Below, piece after piece: positions 9,665 to 16,538 of a stretch of 64,000 bases of DNA. The notes below the pieces were generated by a model, which ran no database searches, was not told where the DNA came from, and saw nothing but the letters and a program-made list of their open reading frames with translations. Position 1 is the first letter of the stretch. Each line of letters starts with the position of its first letter. A program made the translations under genes and the position numbers. The stretch lies in contig NZ_CP034570.1 of the NCBI RefSeq assembly GCF_003970695.1, positions 744,001-808,000 on the forward strand, in the 5' to 3' direction. The stretch comes from Maribacter sp. MJ134. GTDB taxonomy: Bacteria; Bacteroidota; Bacteroidia; Flavobacteriales; Flavobacteriaceae.

Positions 9665-11461
9665 ATGAATAATTTAGATTACGGAATAATAGGAAATTGT
9701 AGAAGTGCAGCATTGGTATCTAAAACCGGTTCCATAGATTGGTGCTGCTTGCCAGAGTTTGATTCTTCCTCTGTTTTTGCTGCTTTACTGGACGAAAAAA
9801 TAGGAGGGAGCTTTGAAATTTTAGTTGATGATTCCTATACGATAACGCAACGTTATAAAAAACACACGGCCATATTAATAACCCGTTTTGTTTCAGGTGA
9901 AAATGCCTTTGAAATACGGGATTTTATGCCAAGGTACCGCAAAGAAGGAGGTTATAATTCGCCCCCGGAATTGGTGCGCTATTTTAAACACCTCTCCGGT
10001 AAACCCCAGTTTAAGGTAAAGTATGACCCAAAGTTAGAGTATGCCATGGGCAATACGGATACGTATGTAAAAAAGAACTTTATCGTTAGCCTTACGCACG
10101 GAGAAAAGTTCGACACCTGTTTTCTGTACACCTCTTTTAATAAGAATGCCGTTCTAGAAGGTAGGGAAATCTCGTTGTCCAAAGACGGTTATTTCTTAAT
10201 GGGATATAACGAGAAGCTATTTCAGCCTACCGTTCGTAAGATGTACACGGAGTTGGAACGAACGAAGGTCTACTGGCTCAATTGGAGCAGCAGAACACCC
10301 AATTATAAAAAATATAACGCACAGATAAGCCGTAGTGCCATTACCTTAAAACTACTGAGCTATGATAAAACAGGAGCAGTTTTAGCGGCGGCAACTACTT
10401 CCTTACCGGAAACGATAGGGGAGGTACGTAATTGGGATTATCGTTTTTGTTGGATTCGTGACGCTTCTATGGCCATAAAGGTGATAGGCGATTTGGGTCA
10501 CCGCAACGTTGCGAAAAGATACCTGCAGTTTATAGTAGACTTGATCCCTGATAAGGATGAAAAACTACAGATTATGTACGGCATCAATAAGGAGAAAAAA
10601 TTAACCGAAAACACCTTGGAACACCTCGCGGGTTATAAAGGTTCGGCACCCGTACGTGTTGGTAATGCAGCCTACAAGCAAAAGCAGAACGATATTTATG
10701 GTATTCTGATGGACGTCATCTATGAACAGCTCTCCAAGTACAGTAATGACATTGAGAACGGCGAGGAGCTTTGGGGAATAACGAAGGGAATTGTTTGGAT
10801 CGTATCTAACCACTGGAAAGAGGCGGATAAAGGTATTTGGGAATTTAGGTCCGAAGACAGGCACTTTACCTTTTCCAAGGTACTTTGTTGGGTAGCCATT
10901 GACCGAGCCATAAAAGTAGCACGGCTGTTCAAAAAAACACGGAAGCTAGAAAAGTGGACAGCTTTGGAACAGGAAATTAAAAGGGATATTCTTGAAAATG
11001 CATGGAATCCAAAGGTGAACGCCTTTACCCAGTCGTATGGAAGCACGGATATGGATGCTTCGGTACTTTTGATGGAATCCTATGGGTTTATTCATGCGAA
11101 GGACCCAAAATTCGTAAGCACGGTTAAGGCGATAGAAAAGGAACTCAGCAATGATGGTCTGCTTTATCGTTATAAGAATGAAGATGATTTTGGATTGCCC
11201 TCCTCGTCTTTTACTATTTGTACTTTTTGGTTCATTAATAGCCTTTACAAGATAGGGGAAGAGAAAAAAGCAATGAAACAATTTGATAAGCTACTATCTT
11301 ATAGTAATCATTTAGGTCTTTTTAGTGAAGATATTGATTTTAAGACCAAACGATTGTTAGGAAACTTTCCACAAGCATATTCGCACTTGGCCTTAATCGA
11401 GTGTGCGGTATTGTTCTCCAACAAGGAGAGTGAAGTGCAGGTTTTAGAGTCTATCAGTTAA
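9665..11461 (+). CDS. Glycoside hydrolase family 15 protein (glucoamylase/trehalase-like)
   Basis: Cytosolic 598-residue protein of the GH15 (alpha/alpha)6-barrel family, without a signal peptide. The N-terminus LDYGIIGNCRSAALVSKTGSIDW is the hallmark beta domain of the bacterial GH15 branch. The catalytic barrel starts near residue 230 with WDYRFCWIRDASM (R265, D266), and the late motif MDASVLLMESYGF follows. Mycobacterial members of this branch are trehalases, and the divergent neighbour makes trehalose, so trehalose hydrolysis is a reasonable inference; oligosaccharide hydrolysis is the alternative. Its TAA overlaps the stop codon of the convergent decarboxylase gene within a shared TTAA. 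Confidence 0.9.
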   Translation: MNNLDYGIIGNCRSAALVSKTGSIDWCCLPEFDSSSVFAALLDEKIGGSFEILVDDSYTITQRYKKHTAILITRFVSGENAFEIRDFMPRYRKEGGYNSPPELVRYFKHLSGKPQFKVKYDPKLEYAMGNTDTYVKKNFIVSLTHGEKFDTCFLYTSFNKNAVLEGREISLSKDGYFLMGYNEKLFQPTVRKMYTELERTKVYWLNWSSRTPNYKKYNAQISRSAITLKLLSYDKTGAVLAAATTSLPETIGEVRNWDYRFCWIRDASMAIKVIGDLGHRNVAKRYLQFIVDLIPDKDEKLQIMYGINKEKKLTENTLEHLAGYKGSAPVRVGNAAYKQKQNDIYGILMDVIYEQLSKYSNDIENGEELWGITKGIVWIVSNHWKEADKGIWEFRSEDRHFTFSKVLCWVAIDRAIKVARLFKKTRKLEKWTALEQEIKRDILENAWNPKVNAFTQSYGSTDMDASVLLMESYGFIHAKDPKFVSTVKAIEKELSNDGLLYRYKNEDDFGLPSSSFTICTFWFINSLYKIGEEKKAMKQFDKLLSYSNHLGLFSEDIDFKTKRLLGNFPQAYSHLALIECAVLFSNKESEVQVLESIS

Positions 11462-12885
11462 ACGGAAACCGCTAGTTTGCTAATTTTATCCAATAAGTTT
11501 TTAAAATGAGTTTCGGTGGTGAACGGATTCATCACCGTAACCCTTAAGTAATGAACTCCCCGAAGTTTGGTCTGAACAATATAGAACTCCCCATCTTCCA
11601 AAAGTGCTTGGCGAATACGTTCATTTTGTCGGTTTTGGGCTTCGCCGGATAACTTTTTGTCCACATATTTGAAACAGACGATATTGGACATTGGGGTAAC
11701 GGCAATTTCAAACTCAGCATGCTGCTTGATGATATTACCGAATAAGACACCCATATCAAATAGATGGGTAAGGTAGGCATCAAAGACCTCTTCTCCGTAT
11801 AGTTTTAATAGGGTGAACCAGTGAATACTCATCATGGTCTTTGTACATTCAAAAGTCTTTTTGCCCGAGTTGCACCAATCTTCAAGTTCCGATTCTGTCA
11901 AGAGGTAATCTGCTTTTTGACTAAAGGTTACATTGGTATGCGCGCTCTTTTTGTACAATAGCGCCGTAGTGAGTGCTGGCATCATCATCATTTTGTGTCC
12001 GTCTATGACCACGGAATCTGCCTGGTCTATACCTTTTAAAAGTGTTTTGTATTTTGTAGAAAAAATTGCTGCTCCGCCATGGGCTCCATCTACATGAAAC
12101 CAAAGCTTTTTAGTTTTTGCAAAGTCGGCTATTGTCTCTAGGTCATCGAACATCCCCGTGGCCGTGCTCGGCGCACTCCCGATAATGGCAAAGATATGTA
12201 TACCCTTTGCGCTCGCTTCTTTATGTTTGTCCTCCAATAAAGAGGTGTCCATTCTAAAGTTTGCAGTAGTGGGGATTTTAATAATACCCTGCTCTCCTAG
12301 ACCCATAATTTTTGCTGCCCGATCCACACAATAGTGCGCTTCTTCGCTTACCATAATCCCTAACTGCTGTTCGGAGCCTTGGTTCCAAATATCCGTTTCT
12401 AGCATAACCTTTCTTGCGGTCAATAGTGCCGTTAAATTGGCCAATGTTCCGCCAGAGGTAATGAATCCACCAGAAGCCGTATCAAAACCTATCTTTTTGC
12501 AGAGCAAATCCGTAACCACACGCTCTATGGCAGATGGGGACATCCCCATTTCGTAAACGGCCATTCCGTTATTCAACATAGCGCTTATCATTCCCGTTAA
12601 GGCGTTGATAGGAGCCGTTGGCGTAACCTGGTGACCTATATAATGCGGATGATGTATATAGGTAGTTCTCTTGGTAATTTCCGTAAATAGCTGCTCTTGA
12701 TTCCCATTTTTAAGAAAATCTTGCCAAAAGGTAAGCTCATCCTCGGGTTCGTTCCAATGAATGGCAGGACCAGATTTTTGTTGTAGCTTATCATCAAGAT
12801 GGTCTGCTAACTGGTCTATTAATTCATGACCTTTATTCCTGAAAACTTCGGTATCGTAAACCTTATGTAAAAGCGATTTGTCCAT
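11458..12885 (-). CDS. PLP-dependent group II decarboxylase
   Basis: Pyridoxal-phosphate enzyme of the aspartate/glutamate/aromatic amino acid decarboxylase superfamily (475 aa, cytosolic). The cofactor lysine is K298 in the signature DGHKMMMMP, and the upstream segment WFHVDGAHGG supplies the Asp that contacts the pyridine ring. Other family features are the HPHYIGHQVTPTAP entry segment and SGGTLANLTALLTAR. The substrate cannot be fixed; candidates are L-2,4-diaminobutyrate, aspartate or an aromatic amino acid. It stands alone between the trehalose genes and the fad operon. The terminator at 12924-12950 separates it from the fad transcript, so it needs its own promoter in the short gap at 12886-12923. 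Confidence 0.9.
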   Translation of the reverse strand: MDKSLLHKVYDTEVFRNKGHELIDQLADHLDDKLQQKSGPAIHWNEPEDELTFWQDFLKNGNQEQLFTEITKRTTYIHHPHYIGHQVTPTAPINALTGMISAMLNNGMAVYEMGMSPSAIERVVTDLLCKKIGFDTASGGFITSGGTLANLTALLTARKVMLETDIWNQGSEQQLGIMVSEEAHYCVDRAAKIMGLGEQGIIKIPTTANFRMDTSLLEDKHKEASAKGIHIFAIIGSAPSTATGMFDDLETIADFAKTKKLWFHVDGAHGGAAIFSTKYKTLLKGIDQADSVVIDGHKMMMMPALTTALLYKKSAHTNVTFSQKADYLLTESELEDWCNSGKKTFECTKTMMSIHWFTLLKLYGEEVFDAYLTHLFDMGVLFGNIIKQHAEFEIAVTPMSNIVCFKYVDKKLSGEAQNRQNERIRQALLEDGEFYIVQTKLRGVHYLRVTVMNPFTTETHFKNLLDKISKLAVSV

Positions 12886-12923
12886 TTGATAAAATTAGAA
12901 GCTTCTAACTACTTGAACAAATA

Positions 12924-12950
12924 AAAACCGCTCCTTTTGGGAGCGGTTTT
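12924..12950 (-). terminator. Rho-independent terminator of the fad operon
   Basis: Perfect 11-bp stem AAAACCGCTCC / GGAGCGGTTTT with a 5-base loop. On the minus strand it is followed by a T-rich tail (TTTTTAT). It lies 34 bp past the stop codon of fadE, so it ends the fad transcript before the decarboxylase gene. Confidence 0.85.
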
Positions 12951-12984
12951 ACTTCTGTCTAACAAAACAAAAGGGTAATCTGAA

Positions 12985-14793
12985 TTAGTCAAAGGTGTAC
13001 CCGTTATCGGCAGCTACTTTGTCCGCAATTTGATTGCGTAAAGCTACTACGTTAGGGTAATTGGTATATTTTGTGAAGCGTTTTAGGCCCATAAGCATCA
13101 TCTTCTGCTCATCGCCTTCAGCAAATGAAACTATAGCTTCCTTTCCTTTCTTCAAAACCACATCTACTGCATTGTATAAATACAATTTTGACATAGCGAT
13201 TTGTGTTGCCTGTGCTTCCTCTCCAAAACGTTTGGCATTTTTCTCTGTTCTAAGAATGGTGCTTTCTGCCATGTAAACTTCAATTAGGATATCGGAAGCC
13301 GCCATCATCAATTGTTGATGCTTCTCCAATTCCGGTCCAAATTTTTGAACAGCACTACCGGCAACCATTAAAAATACCTTCTTTAATCGTTTGATAAGGT
13401 CTTTTTCCTCAGCGAACAATTCCGAAAAATCTGGTGTGTCAAAGGACGGAATGCCCATAAGTTCTTCCCCCACGGCAGTTGCGGGTCCAAGCAAATCTAC
13501 ATGGCCTTTCATAGCTTTTTTAACCAACATACCGACTGCGAGCATACGGTTTATTTCGTTGGTACCTTCGTAAATACGTGCGATACGCGCATCTCTCCAT
13601 GCAGATTCCATTGGGGTATCAGCGCTAAAGCCCATACCTCCAAAAATCTGAACACCCTCATCGGCGGTGTTTTGCACATCCTCTGAAACCGCTACTTTTA
13701 ATATGGAACACTCAATAGCATATTCCTCCACGCCTTTTAATTCAGCTTCTTGGTGTGTATTTCCTTCAGCTTCTCTTATGGCTATTCTGTCTTCTATATT
13801 TTTGGCAGCGCGGTAGCAAGCAGATTCTCCAACATAAGCATTGGTCGTCATATCGGCAATTTTAGCCTTAATAGCTCCAAAATTAACTATAGGTGTCTTA
13901 AACTGGACTCTTTCATTAGCATAGTTCACCGCTTTGTTGATAACTCTTCGTTGCGCTTCCAAACAAGCTGCGGCTAACTTAATACGACCAACATTTAGGG
14001 CGTTCATTGCTATCTTGAATCCGTTTCCTCTTTCTGATAACATGTTCTCAACAGGAACTTTGGTTTCGTTGAAGAATACCTGACGGGTAGAGGAGGAGTG
14101 AATACCTAATTTCTTTTCTTCATCACCAAGCGTAATACCGTTCTCCGAGTCGTTCTCTACAATAAAACCAGTAATGTTCTTATCGTCTTCGATTCTTGCG
14201 AATACAATGAACAGATTACAAAAACCTGCATTTGAAATCCACATTTTTTGTCCTGAAATGATGTAATGTTTACCATCATCGGAAAGTACAGCCTTTGTTT
14301 TTCCCGAATTTGCATCCGAACCTGCCCCAGGTTCCGTTAGGCAATACGCACCGAACCATTCGCCAGAAGCTAGTTGAGGTACGTATTTCTGTTTCTGTTC
14401 TTCGGTTCCGTAAAGGGTTATTGGCATGGTGCCTATACCTGTATGTGCTCCAAAAGCAGTGCTAAAAGACCCTGTAGCTCCTGAGATGTAATCGCACACC
14501 AACATGGTGGACACAAATCCCATACCCATTCCACCATAGGATTCCGGAACTGCTACACTTAGTAAACCTAGTTCACCTGCTTTACGCATCGTCTCTTCCG
14601 TATACGCGTAATCTTTTTGCTCGAATCGCTCCCAATGTGCCCATAGTTCTCTGTCAACGAACTCTTTGGTGCTATCACGCATCATTTTTTGTTCTTCGTT
14701 CAGGTCTTCCAATGTGAAAACATCCTCACAATTCGTTTCTTTCACTAGAAATTGACCGCCTCTTAGAATGTCTTTATTATTTATTGTTTCCAT
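12985..14793 (-). CDS. fadE: Acyl-CoA dehydrogenase (FadE/VLCAD-like)
   Basis: FAD-dependent first enzyme of beta-oxidation, making trans-2-enoyl-CoA. The 602 residues comprise the ACAD N, middle and C domains (about 35-430) plus a C-terminal helical extension as in very-long-chain dehydrogenases and Bacillus FadE. Visible motifs are GAYCLTEPGAGSDA (flavin and substrate contacts), QKMWISNAG, FGGMGFSADTPMESAWRDARI and the catalytic Glu in RIYEGTNEINR. I chose the ATG at 14791-14793 (METINNKD); the longer frame begins at TTG inside the repeat that fills the gap to fadA. It is the last gene of marR-fadN-(four-helix)-fadA-fadE, the order of Bacillus subtilis fadNAE, and is closed by the terminator at 12924-12950. 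Confidence 0.95.
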   Translation of the reverse strand: METINNKDILRGGQFLVKETNCEDVFTLEDLNEEQKMMRDSTKEFVDRELWAHWERFEQKDYAYTEETMRKAGELGLLSVAVPESYGGMGMGFVSTMLVCDYISGATGSFSTAFGAHTGIGTMPITLYGTEEQKQKYVPQLASGEWFGAYCLTEPGAGSDANSGKTKAVLSDDGKHYIISGQKMWISNAGFCNLFIVFARIEDDKNITGFIVENDSENGITLGDEEKKLGIHSSSTRQVFFNETKVPVENMLSERGNGFKIAMNALNVGRIKLAAACLEAQRRVINKAVNYANERVQFKTPIVNFGAIKAKIADMTTNAYVGESACYRAAKNIEDRIAIREAEGNTHQEAELKGVEEYAIECSILKVAVSEDVQNTADEGVQIFGGMGFSADTPMESAWRDARIARIYEGTNEINRMLAVGMLVKKAMKGHVDLLGPATAVGEELMGIPSFDTPDFSELFAEEKDLIKRLKKVFLMVAGSAVQKFGPELEKHQQLMMAASDILIEVYMAESTILRTEKNAKRFGEEAQATQIAMSKLYLYNAVDVVLKKGKEAIVSFAEGDEQKMMLMGLKRFTKYTNYPNVVALRNQIADKVAADNGYTFD

Positions 14794-14909
14794 AAGCCTC
14801 CCCAAACCCCTCCAAAGGAAGGGCTTTAATAGGTTTTTATTTGTTAAACATTATTATTTATAAGGTACTCCCATCCAATTCTCCCCTTTGGGGAGATTTA
14901 GAGGGGCTT
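14794..14909. repeat. Interspersed G/C-rich repeat filling the fadA-fadE gap
   Basis: The whole 116-bp gap between fadA and fadE is bounded by near-inverted ends, AAGCCTCCCC at the left and GAGGGGCTT at the right. Inside are a second short inverted pair (AAGCC...GGGCTT, 14794-14827) and the hairpin CTCCCCTTTGGGGAG (14881-14895). Elements of this look recur in flavobacterial intergenic regions and resemble MITEs. On the transcript it would fold into hairpins between two co-transcribed genes. Confidence 0.65.
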
Positions 14910-16100
14910 CTAATTTAAAAATTCATAAATCCCCGCTGCGCCTTGACCTGTTCCAACACACATGGTAACCATGCCGTACTTGCCTTGCATATTGCGTTTA
15001 CGCATTTCATCAAATAATTGTACTGATAATTTTGCGCCCGTACAGCCTAATGGATGTCCAAGGGCAATAGCACCGCCGTTCACATTTACGATATCCGGAT
15101 TTAATTTTAACTCCCTAATTACTGCTAAGGACTGTGAAGCAAAAGCTTCGTTCAGTTCTATTAGTTCAACGTTATCCTGTTTTAGACCAGCTTGTTTTAA
15201 GGCCTTAGGAACAGCCGCTACGGGTCCTATTCCCATGATACGAGGTGGCACACCTGCAGCTGCATAGTTTACTAGGCGCGCAATAGGTTCTAGATTTAGC
15301 TCTTTTACCATCTCCTCGCTCATTACCATGACAAAGGCAGCACCATCACTCATTTGGGAAGAGTTCCCTGCGGTGACGCTTCCACCAGCTGCAAATACCG
15401 GGCGTAGTTTATTCAGTACCTCCACGGAAGTTCCTTTTCTAGGACCTTCATCTTTCGTTACGGTATATTTTTTAGTTGTCTTTTTTCCATCGGCACCTAA
15501 AAGTGTTTGTTCCACCTCAATAGGAACAATCTGGTCTTGAAAACGGTCCTCAGATTGCGCTTTAAGTGCTTTCATATGAGAGTTGTACGCAAACTCATCT
15601 TGGTCTTCTCTGGACACTTTGTATTCTTGGGCAACGGCTTCTGCAGTGTTACCCATGCCCCAATAGTAATCTTCATGACCCGCTTTAACGATATCGTAGT
15701 TGAGCTCTGTCTTATACCCTGTCATGGGTACTGAACTCATGCTCTCTGCCCCGCCAGCAATGATACAATCTGCCATGCCGGCCTGTATTTTAGCTGTTGC
15801 TATTCCTATAGTTTCAATACCAGAGGAACAAAAACGGTTTACCGTAACGCCTGGCACATCTACTATGTCCAGTCCCATGAGTGATATTAAACGTGCCATG
15901 TTCAATCCCTGCGAACCTTCTGGCATTGCGTTCCCTACTATAACGTCGTCAATACGTTTCTTGTCCAACTGCGGAAGCTCCTTCATCATATGCTCAATGG
16001 TTTCGGCCGCTAGCTCGTCGGTCCTTTTGAATCTGAAAACACCCTTGGGTGCTTTTCCCACTGCGGTTCTATATCCTTTAACTATGTATGCTGTTTTCAT
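14910..16100 (-). CDS. fadA: Acetyl-CoA C-acyltransferase (3-ketoacyl-CoA thiolase)
   Basis: Thiolytic last step of beta-oxidation, splitting 3-ketoacyl-CoA into acetyl-CoA and a shortened acyl-CoA. The 396 residues have the full thiolase fold. The nucleophile is C91 in VTVNRFCSSGIE, the catalytic His is in GGAIALGHPLGCTGA, and the second Cys is in MCVGTGQGAAGIYE. GEAESMSSVPM-type loop residues (GGAESMSSVPMTG) are also present. It is encoded in the fad operon between the four-helix-bundle insertion (19 bp upstream) and the repeat before fadE. The start ATG at 16098-16100 gives the normal family N-terminus (MKTAYIVKGYRTAVGK). Confidence 0.96.
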   Translation of the reverse strand: MKTAYIVKGYRTAVGKAPKGVFRFKRTDELAAETIEHMMKELPQLDKKRIDDVIVGNAMPEGSQGLNMARLISLMGLDIVDVPGVTVNRFCSSGIETIGIATAKIQAGMADCIIAGGAESMSSVPMTGYKTELNYDIVKAGHEDYYWGMGNTAEAVAQEYKVSREDQDEFAYNSHMKALKAQSEDRFQDQIVPIEVEQTLLGADGKKTTKKYTVTKDEGPRKGTSVEVLNKLRPVFAAGGSVTAGNSSQMSDGAAFVMVMSEEMVKELNLEPIARLVNYAAAGVPPRIMGIGPVAAVPKALKQAGLKQDNVELIELNEAFASQSLAVIRELKLNPDIVNVNGGAIALGHPLGCTGAKLSVQLFDEMRKRNMQGKYGMVTMCVGTGQGAAGIYEFLN

Positions 16101-16107
16101 ATTTTTA

Positions 16108-16538
16108 GAAACTAGTTTTTAGTATTGAGTATTTAGTTCAGTTTTAATTAAAGATTTTTGAAAACTATAATTCATTTTTTGAACCTCAATACACAAATCA
16201 ATAATAGGTTGTACTTTTTCTTTATTAATTAAATTTAACTCAACTACTATTATTAGTTGAGTCTGTAGTTCGTAAGCAGAGCCATTAGCAATACTCATAA
16301 AGTGTTTAAATTCTTTCTGAGAATTTCTTCCCGCACCTTCAGCTATATTTGATGGTATCGAGACGGAACTTCTTTTGATTTGAGAAGTAAGTCCAAATTT
16401 CTCATCTTTTGGCAATTCAGAAACAAGCAGGTAGACTTTTTTTACAAGTTCTATAGCTTTGCCCCAAATTTTAAGATTTTCAACTTTGTGCATCTCAATT
16501 CTTAATTGCTCATTTCTAAATACTGCGAAACTAGTTTC
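16108..16538. mobile_element. IVS-like cassette carrying a four-helix-bundle gene
   Basis: The four-helix gene between fadN and fadA is bracketed by identical 11-bp copies of GAAACTAGTTT (16108-16118 and 16527-16537). The right copy is part of the fadN end (codons CGA AAC TAG), so the left copy looks like a duplication made on insertion. The outer repeats can also pair with each other (GAAACTAGTTT with AAACTAGTTTC at 16528-16538). Just inside, AGTATTTAG (16128-16136) pairs with CTAAATACT (16516-16524). The transcript could therefore fold a stem of 11 + 9 bp enclosing the gene, the arrangement seen in 23S rRNA intervening sequences that encode this protein family. Mobility is inferred. Confidence 0.55.
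16119..16493 (-). CDS. Four helix bundle protein (S23/IVS family)
   Basis: A 124-residue protein of the family named after S23, first found encoded in intervening sequences of 23S rRNA genes. It has the usual start (VENLKIWGKAIELVKKVYLL), the conserved IKRSSVSIPSNIAEGAGRNS loop between helices 1 and 2, and the FKHFMSIANGSAYELQTQL helix. The biochemical function of the family is unknown; it forms ring-like oligomers and may bind nucleic acid. Here it lies inside the fad operon, 37 bp after fadN and 19 bp before fadA, where no fatty-acid role is expected. Its last residues (LNTQY) are encoded by a heptamer-like TAGTATT/GAGTATT repeat at the cassette edge. It is most likely a passenger of a small mobile unit. 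Confidence 0.88.
   Translation of the reverse strand: MHKVENLKIWGKAIELVKKVYLLVSELPKDEKFGLTSQIKRSSVSIPSNIAEGAGRNSQKEFKHFMSIANGSAYELQTQLIIVVELNLINKEKVQPIIDLCIEVQKMNYSFQKSLIKTELNTQY

Noticed and set aside
15700..16122. 140-codon open frame on the plus strand
   Set aside because: Antisense to fadA over its whole length; composition reflects the complementary strand of the thiolase gene.
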